This document shows positions 1 through 7,000 of a stretch of 64,000 nt of DNA, in pieces (the first letter of the stretch is position 1; each line of letters starts with the position of its first letter). Both the position numbers and the translations under genes were made by a program. Source of the stretch: JARKQH01 sp964631605 (GTDB lineage Bacteria > Verrucomicrobiota > Verrucomicrobiia > Limisphaerales > UBA8199); assembly GCA_964631605.1 (NCBI GenBank), contig CAZVYG010000006.1:38114-102113 (forward strand), in the 5' to 3' direction. The notes under the pieces are model-generated. The model had not been told where the DNA came from. It was given only the letters and a program-made list of their open reading frames with translations, and did not search any database.

Positions 1-1578
1 TCCCTGGCCGAACACGGCATGCTCGACCAGTGGCGCCAGTTCCTCCATGCCTCGGGCCGCCTCCAGGCGCTCTGTTACAAGGAGGAAATCGAGGCCGCCC
101 TGCGCACCCCAGGCATTGGCGGGTTCCAGCTCCTGGACTTGCACGATTTTCCCGGCCAAGGCACGGCGCTGGTGGGCGTGCTCGACCCGTTCTGGGATTC
201 CAAAGGCTACATCACCCCCGCCGGGTTCCGCCGGTTCTGCAATCCCACCGTCCCCCTGGCCCGAGTGCTCAAGCGGGTTTGGACCACCGACGAAACCCTG
301 AAAGCGGAAGTGGAAGTGGCTCACTTTGGACCGGTGCCCCTGGACGACGCAGTCCCGCAATGGAAACTGGTCGGGACCGACGGCGAAGTGTTCGCGCATG
401 GGGAATTCCCCCGCCGGACCGTGCCGCTGGGGTTGGGGACGAAACTTGGGGTGGTCGAGGCCAGCCTGGCCGGGGTGCCGGCGCCGAAGGCCTGCCGCTT
501 GGTCGTCGGCTTGCGGGGCGCGCGCGTTGAAAATGACTGGAACCTGTGGGTTTATCCGGCGCAAGCGCCGCGGCCAGCCGTCTCGGCGAACGAGGTGTTG
601 CTGGCTGAAAATCTGGATGCGCCGACGCTCGACCGGCTCGAGCAGGGCGGCAAAGTCCTGCTGCTTCCGCGGGGATTATCGTCCCAGCACCCGAAGCTCG
701 GCTTCACCCCGATCTTTTGGAATCGTTACATGTTCAACACCCAGGGCCGGCAAACGCTCGGTTTGCTCTGCCACCCGAAGCATCCCGCCCTCGCGCAGTT
801 CCCGACCGAAAACTTCCAGGATTGGCAATGGGACGATTTGGTTTCAGGAGCGCGCAGCATCGCCATGGACTCGCTCCCGCGCGGACTGCGGCCGATCGTG
901 CAGGTGATAGACGACTGGAACACCAATCGCAGGCTGGGCCTGGTCTTCGAGTGCCGCGTGGGCGCCGGCAAACTGCTGGTGTGCTCGGCGGACCTGCAAC
1001 AAAACCTCGAGAAACGGCCCGCGGCACGGCAGTTGCGCTCGAGCCTCTTGGCTTACATGGCCGGCCCCCGCTTCGACCCGAAGGTGACAGTCGCGGCGGC
1101 GGACCTCGTCAGCCTCCTGCAGCCCGGCTTTGCTTCGCGCCTGACCAACCTCGACGCCCGGGTGATTGACGTGAGCAGCGAGGACACCGCCAACGGCAAC
1201 CGGGCGGCCAACGTATTGGATGGCGAACCGAACACGTTCTGGCACACCCGGTGGCAGCCGCGCAATGATCCCATGCCGCACCGCCTCGTGATTGATCTCG
1301 GTTCCGCACAGACCTTTTCGGGGATTGTCTGCCTCCCGCGACAGGACATGGCCAATGGCCGCATTGCCAAGTGCGAGATTTACACCAGCAACGATCCGAA
1401 AACGTGGGCCGAGCCGCATGCGAAAGCCCAATGGCCCAACACGGATCAGCCGCAGCAGGTGAAGTTCAAGCAGCCCGTGAGCGCGCGTTACCTCAAATTG
1501 GTCATTCTCGCGGAGGTGAACGGGAATCCTTTTGCCAGCCTGGCCGAGCTGGACCTGCTGAACGCCGACAAGCACTGA
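1..1578 (+). CDS. C-terminal part of a glycoside hydrolase (GH2-like) with discoidin domain, 5' truncated
   Basis: The reading frame is open from base 1, so the start lies outside the window; the first visible ATG is at 19. The visible N-terminal part contains PGIGGFQLLDLHDFPGQGTA followed by a stretch on a 'DPFWDSKGY' product. This resembles the end of the catalytic barrel and the following beta-sandwich of GH2-like enzymes in polysaccharide-degrading Bacteroidetes and Verrucomicrobia. Roughly the last 130 residues look like an F5/8 type C (discoidin) carbohydrate-binding domain: NVLDGEPNTFWHTRW, then VIDLGS and FSGIVCLPRQD. Likely role is extracellular or periplasmic glycan hydrolysis. The exact family is uncertain because most of the catalytic region is missing. 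The gene ends with TGA and converges on the amidase at 1801. Confidence 0.65.
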   Translation, partial: SLAEHGMLDQWRQFLHASGRLQALCYKEEIEAALRTPGIGGFQLLDLHDFPGQGTALVGVLDPFWDSKGYITPAGFRRFCNPTVPLARVLKRVWTTDETLKAEVEVAHFGPVPLDDAVPQWKLVGTDGEVFAHGEFPRRTVPLGLGTKLGVVEASLAGVPAPKACRLVVGLRGARVENDWNLWVYPAQAPRPAVSANEVLLAENLDAPTLDRLEQGGKVLLLPRGLSSQHPKLGFTPIFWNRYMFNTQGRQTLGLLCHPKHPALAQFPTENFQDWQWDDLVSGARSIAMDSLPRGLRPIVQVIDDWNTNRRLGLVFECRVGAGKLLVCSADLQQNLEKRPAARQLRSSLLAYMAGPRFDPKVTVAAADLVSLLQPGFASRLTNLDARVIDVSSEDTANGNRAANVLDGEPNTFWHTRWQPRNDPMPHRLVIDLGSAQTFSGIVCLPRQDMANGRIAKCEIYTSNDPKTWAEPHAKAQWPNTDQPQQVKFKQPVSARYLKLVILAEVNGNPFASLAELDLLNADKH

Positions 1579-1696
1579 AGCGCCACGTCGGGCTGAGGAG
1601 ACGTTCCCCTCTCCGGGGCTGTGGAAAATGAAAAACGAGGGACCGGGGCTTACAACGTTGCCGGCCCTACGGGCCTGAAAACTGCCTGGCCCTTTT

Positions 1697-1725
1697 GCTC
1701 CGGCCTTGCCAGAGCAAGGCGGAGC
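1697..1725. terminator. Hairpin between convergent genes
   Basis: GCTCC-(G)-GCCTTGC, loop CAGA, GCAAGGC-GGAGC makes a 12-bp stem with one bulged G. It lies between the convergent ends at 1578 and 1801. No T-run follows the stem on either strand (the minus strand reads AAAAGGG), so a terminator role is only suggested by position. Confidence 0.3.
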
Positions 1726-1800
1726 TGTCGCGCCGAAGCTTTGCTTGAAGGTCGAGAAACCCCCGCAACCCCCTCCGACTCCCCGCAGCGGGCCGGGCGG

Positions 1801-4563
1801 CTAAAAGACCACGCGAGCGCGGTAGTAGCGTTGGGCGCTGGTGGCAGGCGCATCCGTGACTTCGGCCAGGCCGGTGGCATTCACAACGTTGGTCAGAAAA
1901 GACCAGTTCACGAAATTGGTCGAGGTTTCAATGCGATAGGTCAGCCCGGGCTCGCCGCCCAGCAGCAGAACGAGGCGCTGGTCGGGCGCAAGGTCGGCCG
2001 CTTCAAAGCGGGGCGGGCGGCTGAAGAATTTCAGGATATCACCCATGTACGCATTCCGCGCGGAGGCGGTGGTGACAGTCTCGAACGGGAATCCCCAATA
2101 GACAACTTTGCCGCCCCCGGCCGACCCGTCATAGACGATGCCGGCCGCGCCGCCGGTGTAGCCGGGATAACTCAAAGCCGCGGCGGCGCCCGGCCCGACG
2201 GGGGTGACGGCGTCGGGATAACCGACGCAGTAGATGCCGCGGCTGCCGTCGTCAAATAACATTGAAACGTTGCCGGCAAAAAGCGAACCGGCAACGGCGT
2301 TCACGTTGTAGATGCCGGCATCGTCGTTGGTGTTGCTGACCAGCGAAGCATGGAGCCGGTTGCGCAGAAAGTCGCGGTCGGCGGCGCTGGGCCCGCTGGC
2401 GCGATCCAGGTCCCACGCGATTTCCGAACCGGTAACAAAGAGGTGACCGCCGGCGGCGAGGAAGGCCGAGACGCGGGCCTGGGCCAGAGGGTTGAACGTG
2501 CGGTCGGCGGTGGACTGGTTGCCGCAGGCCCAAATAACAATCGCGTAATCCGTCAACGGCACCAGGCCGTTGGTCGCGGCCTGCACTTGACAGGAGTCAA
2601 AGCCCATGGCGCTGGAGGCGCGGATGGCCCTGCCGTGGTCCACGACGTAATCAAAGGCGTTGGCGCGGCGCGCCATAACCCGGTCAATCACGCCCGAGTT
2701 GTTGTCGTGGCCGGGCGGCTTGTATTGCTGCGCGTAGGGGGACTGGCGGAGGTTGAGCGTGCGGTCGAAACGCGTGAAGCCGTTGACGAACAAAATGCGG
2801 CTGGAAAGCGGGTTGGCGGCGCGGCGGCAGCCGACGGTTTCAGACGGGAGGGATTCGCCGCCGGCGTTGACGGCGGCGACGCGGAAGTAGTAATCGGTGT
2901 CCACGTCGAGGTTGGTCACCAGGAGGGACACGGTGCCGCCGCCGCTGACCGCAATGGGATTGCCGAATCCATAGCCATCGGTGGACTGATAGACGACGTA
3001 GCCGGTGGGCGTGCCGCTGCCGCCCTGCGCGATCGGGGAAGACCACGAGACCCGCACGCCATCGGCGGCGGCAATGGCCCGGACGTTGACCGGCGGCTCG
3101 GGGATGAACGTGAGCGGGGCGGCATCGAACTCGTTCATGAAACGGAGCACGGCTTGATAGGAGGCGCGAGCCACCCAGTTGCGGACCTTGGGGTCGCGCA
3201 AAAGCTGGGCGTCCGAGGCATCGTCATGGAACGCCACCTCGATGATGGTGGCGTCGAATTCGTTGTTGATGATGGTGTTGTTGATTTCGCCAAAGGCGTA
3301 GTCGCTGCGAGCATAAGTGACGCTCGAGCCGCGGTTGTACCACGCCACCTCGAGGGGCGGCACCGGGATGCCGGTCAGGTCGTTGTTGATTTCGGCGCCG
3401 GCAAGCTGGGCGAGCCGGAACTGGTTCGAGGTGGCCGTGCCGGGAAAGAGGCTGGCGTTGTTGTACAGGCCGATTACGCCGCGGCCGCCGCCGGCATTCG
3501 AGTGAAAGCCAATATAGACGCGTTTGAACATGTTGCCCTCGGCCTGGCGGTTCATCTCGACGGCCATGCGCGGGGGCGCCGTGACATTGCCGTTGGCGTA
3601 AATCCCCGAGTCCTGGCCCTGGCCGAGCGAGCGCTGAATCCAGTAGCGGGAGGCTTCCTCCTCGCGCGGGTAACCGGAGATGCCACCGCCGCGGTCAACG
3701 TCCCCCATGCCGTTGCCGAAGCGGATGGCGTCGGCGATGACAACCCCGGAGGGGCTGGCGCCCTCGCCGAGGTTGCTGATGATGACGGCGCCTTTGGCGG
3801 AATTGCTGCCGGCATTGAAGTAATACGTGCCGAGGTAAACCCACCCGTTGCCGACCATCTGATGGGGCACCCGCACCAGGGATTGGCCGCCGGTGTGATT
3901 GATGCGGTAAAGCTGGTTGATGCGGTTGCCGCCGGCCAGCACCCACGTATAAACCGGGTAAAAGCCGGCCACCGGGATGTTGGGGGTGTAGGTGGCGGTG
4001 GCGGTTTCCGTCGCGGAAACGTTGGCAAAGCGGTAGGGGAGGGCGCCGGCCTGACCGTAGTAAATTGTCGAGGAACTGTCGCTCCAACTCCCGCTCCACG
4101 TCACGCCGGCGCTGACATTGTCAAGCACGACTTCGTTGGTCTGGAAGCCGATGGGACGCAAGGGCACCACGGTGGCCCCGGCATTGAAACAGTAAATGGC
4201 GAACATCGTCATTTGGTCGAGGTTTCCGTAGTCCTCGTTCATCTCCAGCAGGAGCGGGCGGCCGAGCGCCCAGGCGCTGCCCGTCCAGTCCCAGCCATGA
4301 CCGGCGCTGGTGAACACGATGCGACCGGACAACGCGCCGGCAGGCTGCCCTCCCGCGGGGGCAATCGGACCCGAGATCGGCTGCGGTCCGGTGGGCGCGT
4401 CCGCCACGGCAGCCGCAGGCGCGGGCAACCGGTCCAGGTCGGGCAAATCGGGAGTCGGGCGGAAGGGAATCTCGACGGGCGGCGGGGGGTCCTGAGTCGC
4501 CCGCACCGGGAGGAGGGAAACGGCGAGCAAAAAGAGGACGCTGGGGAGGAGGCTTGCTTTCAT
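1801..4563 (-). CDS. Secreted amidase_3-like protein with inserted golvesin-like domain, FnIII domain and C-terminal extension
   Basis: A 920-residue exported protein with a hydrophobic signal peptide in the first 22 residues. The amidase_3 zinc and catalytic positions are spread over the first half: His in TSAGHGW, Glu in EMNEDYG, His in IGFHSNAGGG, and Glu in TIIEVAFHDD. Between the first Glu and the second His is an inserted beta-rich segment (about residues 140-280; TWSGSWSDSSSTIYYGQ, FYPVYTWVLAGG) resembling golvesin/xanthan-lyase C-terminal domains. A fibronectin type III domain (about 500-590) and a C-terminal part ending in a 'TYRIETSTNFVNWSFLT' segment follow. Likely role is hydrolysis of the MurNAc-L-Ala bond, or a related function in the envelope. 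The start ATG at 4563 is supported by the signal peptide. It lies downstream of the lipoprotein amidase on the same strand, but 192 bases apart. Confidence 0.7.
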   Translation of the reverse strand: MKASLLPSVLFLLAVSLLPVRATQDPPPPVEIPFRPTPDLPDLDRLPAPAAAVADAPTGPQPISGPIAPAGGQPAGALSGRIVFTSAGHGWDWTGSAWALGRPLLLEMNEDYGNLDQMTMFAIYCFNAGATVVPLRPIGFQTNEVVLDNVSAGVTWSGSWSDSSSTIYYGQAGALPYRFANVSATETATATYTPNIPVAGFYPVYTWVLAGGNRINQLYRINHTGGQSLVRVPHQMVGNGWVYLGTYYFNAGSNSAKGAVIISNLGEGASPSGVVIADAIRFGNGMGDVDRGGGISGYPREEEASRYWIQRSLGQGQDSGIYANGNVTAPPRMAVEMNRQAEGNMFKRVYIGFHSNAGGGRGVIGLYNNASLFPGTATSNQFRLAQLAGAEINNDLTGIPVPPLEVAWYNRGSSVTYARSDYAFGEINNTIINNEFDATIIEVAFHDDASDAQLLRDPKVRNWVARASYQAVLRFMNEFDAAPLTFIPEPPVNVRAIAAADGVRVSWSSPIAQGGSGTPTGYVVYQSTDGYGFGNPIAVSGGGTVSLLVTNLDVDTDYYFRVAAVNAGGESLPSETVGCRRAANPLSSRILFVNGFTRFDRTLNLRQSPYAQQYKPPGHDNNSGVIDRVMARRANAFDYVVDHGRAIRASSAMGFDSCQVQAATNGLVPLTDYAIVIWACGNQSTADRTFNPLAQARVSAFLAAGGHLFVTGSEIAWDLDRASGPSAADRDFLRNRLHASLVSNTNDDAGIYNVNAVAGSLFAGNVSMLFDDGSRGIYCVGYPDAVTPVGPGAAAALSYPGYTGGAAGIVYDGSAGGGKVVYWGFPFETVTTASARNAYMGDILKFFSRPPRFEAADLAPDQRLVLLLGGEPGLTYRIETSTNFVNWSFLTNVVNATGLAEVTDAPATSAQRYYRARVVF

Positions 4564-4755
4564 GAATACAACATTCTGCGCGTCACCGTATCATCGCAGG
4601 AATCAGCGGATTCTCAAGCAATTTCCGCGGAAACCGCAGCGTGCGCGCCTCCGAAAAGGGAACACCGCCACACGCCAGGGCGTGGAGGAGACCGATCGGC
4701 CGCTTCATCGTCCTTCCATCCTGCCCCCCTTGCGTCTGCCAGGCCGGCGGCCCGT

Positions 4756-5835
4756 TCAGCGCGGCCGGAGGTGGCCCTGGCTCACGTGGTCCGCCATGCC
4801 GGACAACCCGCCTTTCATGAGTTTGCGCACGCCGTCCAGCACGTAGTCCCATTGGAAAGCGGGGCCGGGATCCACCTTGTTGCTCTGGATATGGTAGTGG
4901 CCAATCACGCCGCGCAGGTTGGGCAGGTCTTCGTCCGGAATTTTGTGAGTGATCAGGTTGCCCTGGCTGTCCCGGGGATAGTCACACGGGATTTTGGGGA
5001 AGATTTTGCAGAGCGCCGCGGTGAGTTTGATCAGGGCATCGTATTGCTCGGGGGTAAAGTCGTATTGCTCGAGCTCGCGGCCCTGAACCACGCCACGGAC
5101 AGGGTCGGGCCGCGCGGGACGGCCGACGAAATTGGGGGTGCGGATGCCGCCGTCGCCGAAACGCTCGGGGATGGTGATGCGCGTCCTGCCGTCGGCATCC
5201 TTGGCATACCACTCGCCGAAGGGATTTTTGCCGCCCGGCGGGTAGGCGCCCATGTGGGCGATCTCGACACCGACCGACCGGCTGTTGGAGGAGGTGGCGT
5301 GCCAGCCGCGTTCCTTGAGGTCCATGGTCTGGTAAATGGTTCCATCAAGGTCGAGCATGAAATGGACACTCAACCCCCGCAAATCGTGGAGGACCTTGAA
5401 GCATTGCCGGCTGGTGCCGCAGACGTCGTAGTGGATGACCCATTGATCCACGACTTTTTGCAGGGTCGGCAGGTCCCAACCGCCACCGCGCACTCTTTCG
5501 ATTTCCTCGTCGGTCAGGCCCTCGCGCCGCAGGTTGAAGCGGTTGGGGGACGTGATGTCCTTGACCTCGGCCTGGGTGCTGCGCCAATCCGCCTTGTCAA
5601 TGGGACTGAAGCGCCGTTCAACCCGGTAGGCGTCGTAGCCGCCGGGGTCCATCCAGGTCACGACCCGCGCCCCGGTGTGGAAGAACTGGCCGGCGACAAC
5701 GATCTCGTCGCCGATCCGGGCGGCGCGGGCGCCCGGTCGCGGGGTGGTTTTGCAACCGCACAGGACGGCTGTTCCGGCCAGCAAAAAGACCAGGAGGCGG
5801 AATGAGAAAACCTGAGGAGGGCGCCGATGCTTCAT
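4756..5835 (-). CDS. N-acetylmuramoyl-L-alanine amidase (amidase_2 type), probable lipoprotein
   Basis: A 359-residue protein with an N-terminal hydrophobic stretch and a lipobox-like L-C-G-C at about residue 28, suggesting membrane anchoring. The amidase_2/PGRP fold is indicated by WVIHYDVC (first zinc His), LKERGWHATSSNSRSVGVEI, and GHYHIQSNKVDPGPAFQWDY carrying the second His and the Asp zinc ligands. Expected activity is cleavage of the lactyl-L-alanine bond in peptidoglycan, probably in murein recycling or remodelling. I prefer the ATG at 5835 (MKHRRPP); a GTG at 5850 would add five residues. The N-terminal ~100 residues between the lipobox and the amidase fold are not assigned. Confidence 0.8.
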   Translation of the reverse strand: MKHRRPPQVFSFRLLVFLLAGTAVLCGCKTTPRPGARAARIGDEIVVAGQFFHTGARVVTWMDPGGYDAYRVERRFSPIDKADWRSTQAEVKDITSPNRFNLRREGLTDEEIERVRGGGWDLPTLQKVVDQWVIHYDVCGTSRQCFKVLHDLRGLSVHFMLDLDGTIYQTMDLKERGWHATSSNSRSVGVEIAHMGAYPPGGKNPFGEWYAKDADGRTRITIPERFGDGGIRTPNFVGRPARPDPVRGVVQGRELEQYDFTPEQYDALIKLTAALCKIFPKIPCDYPRDSQGNLITHKIPDEDLPNLRGVIGHYHIQSNKVDPGPAFQWDYVLDGVRKLMKGGLSGMADHVSQGHLRPR

Positions 5836-5903
5836 AATGTTGTTCGTCACCGCAGCTTGTTTTTACCCCCAGCCCCGGGTCAATCCTATTTTTGGAAACC
5901 GCT

Positions 5904-5917
5904 GCCTGCCGGCAGGC
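5904..5917 (-). terminator. Short palindromic hairpin downstream of infA
   Basis: GCCTGCCGGCAGGC is a perfect palindrome 16 bases past the infA stop on the minus strand. It is followed there by AGCGGTTTCC rather than a clean T-run, so it is weak evidence for termination. Confidence 0.3.
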
Positions 5918-5932
5918 CAACCCAACGGGGCG

Positions 5933-6148
5933 TCAGCGCAAGCGCCAGACGATGCGGCCCTTGTCCAGGTCGTAGGGCGACATTTCCATTTTGACGCGGT
6001 CGCCAACGGTGAGGCGGACCCAGCGCTTGCGCATTTTGCCGCAGATGGTGGCGAGGACCAGGTGCTTGTTATCCAGCTCGACCCGGAACATGGTGCCGGG
6101 GAGGACCGCATGGATGCTGCCTTCGACTTCAATATGCTGTTCTTTCAT
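5933..6148 (-). CDS. infA: Translation initiation factor IF-1
   Basis: A 71-residue S1/OB-fold protein of the usual IF-1 length. IF-1 signatures are clear: EVEGSIHAVLPGTMFRVEL, GKMRKRWVRLTVGDRVKMEM, and a C-terminus DLDKGRIVWRLR. IF-1 binds the 30S A site with IF-2 and IF-3 during initiation. The gene stands alone rather than in a ribosomal protein operon. It lies next to an RRM protein gene on the same strand, separated by a strong terminator at 6217-6251, so it probably has its own promoter in the 70 bases upstream. Confidence 0.96.
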   Translation of the reverse strand: MKEQHIEVEGSIHAVLPGTMFRVELDNKHLVLATICGKMRKRWVRLTVGDRVKMEMSPYDLDKGRIVWRLR

Positions 6149-6216
6149 AAGTGGTGGACTGGCCGGTTCAGGGCGAGGCCACCTCCGGAGTTTCCGGCCA
6201 GGAAAGAAGCAGCCTG

Positions 6217-6251
6217 TAAAAGCAGGGGAGGCTCGGAATCCCGAGCCTCCC
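6217..6251 (-). terminator. Intrinsic terminator of the RRM protein gene
   Basis: A perfect 11-bp stem GGGAGGCTCGG / CCGAGCCTCCC with a 4-nt loop (6226-6251). On the minus strand it is followed by CTGCTTTTAC. It begins 20 bases past the RRM gene stop codon, the classic position for a Rho-independent terminator. Confidence 0.8.
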
Positions 6252-6270
6252 GAATGCTGCGAGAAACCAA

Positions 6271-6594
6271 TTAATAACGGTCGCGACGCCCGCCACCGCC
6301 GCCGCCACGCGGGAACGAACGCCGTTCCCCACCCCCGGTCCGCTCTTCGCGGGGCCGGGCGAGGTTTACGGTCAGAGCGCGCCCACCCAGATCCTTGCCG
6401 TGGAGGGCGTCAATCGCGCCCTGGGCTTCCTCGGGCGTGCTCATGGTGACAAAGCCGAAGCCGCGCGGCCGGCCCGTCGAGCGGTCCACCATCAGGTTGG
6501 CCTCCAGCACCGTTCCATGCGCCGCAAATGCGTCCTGGAGATCGTTTTCGGTCAGGTTGAAGGAAAGATTTCCTACAAACAGTTTTGAACTCAT
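6271..6594 (-). CDS. RRM-domain RNA-binding protein with glycine/arginine-rich tail
   Basis: A 107-residue protein. One RRM covers residues 1-80, with RNP2 LFVGNL at residues 5-10 and RNP1 RGFGFVTM near residue 45. A basic tail rich in Gly and Arg (FPRGGGGGGRRDRY) follows. This is the typical form of bacterial glycine-rich RNA-binding proteins, which are thought to bind single-stranded RNA and often respond to cold. It is monocistronic, with its own terminator downstream and a roughly 400-base gene-free stretch upstream, which fits a long regulated leader. The role in this organism is inferred from family only. Confidence 0.9.
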   Translation of the reverse strand: MSSKLFVGNLSFNLTENDLQDAFAAHGTVLEANLMVDRSTGRPRGFGFVTMSTPEEAQGAIDALHGKDLGGRALTVNLARPREERTGGGERRSFPRGGGGGGRRDRY

Positions 6595-7000
6595 CTATTT
6601 TTTCGTCCTAGACTAACTTGAACTCTCCGGACTGTTCCCGCTCATCGGGTTTCAAATCATCACTGAACTGAGTTCAACTGAGGACTTTCCATGCCTGGGA
6701 AGACAAAGTGATCTATTAGACGCCCTTGAGCCTCGCATTTCCCGCCCCGATTGCAAGAGTTTTTTTGGGACGACTTTTTTGGGGGGCGAAACGGAACCAG
6801 GCCGGCGGAATAAAACCGTCGAGCCACTAGGGGGCGCGCTCCCAACCCTCGGCCTTGCCACCGAACCACTGGCTCTGGGCCACGTCCGGCCAGAACTCGT
6901 CCAGGTGCCCGCTCAAGCCCGCCGCCTGGATTCTCAACTGGGGGCCGCCCGCCGCTGGCATCAAGCCTGCTGCAAATCCTCGGCGTCCGACAAAACAACC
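6595..7000. other. Gene-free divergent region between the RRM gene and a sensor kinase
   Basis: No credible coding sequence is seen. The minus-strand side contains GAACT-C-AGTTC (an 11-base palindrome near 6670) and an A-rich stretch just before the RRM start; both could belong to a long 5' leader. Two T-runs (TTTTTTT near 6760 and TTTTTT near 6775, plus strand) lie near the middle. I see no convincing -35/-10 pair for either gene. Confidence 0.4.

Noticed and set aside
1697..1725. Treating the hairpin as a secure bidirectional terminator
   Set aside because: No T-run on either strand.
2350..5805. A 1,151-codon open frame on the plus strand opposite the two amidase genes
   Set aside because: Composition is Gly/Val/Ala-rich shadow sequence with no domain. 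The minus-strand frames carry complete amidase signatures, and high GC makes long antisense frames common.
6779..7000. N-terminal extension of the hybrid kinase
   Set aside because: The open frame continues upstream, but the receiver domain begins at ATG 7001 and the extension has no conserved character.
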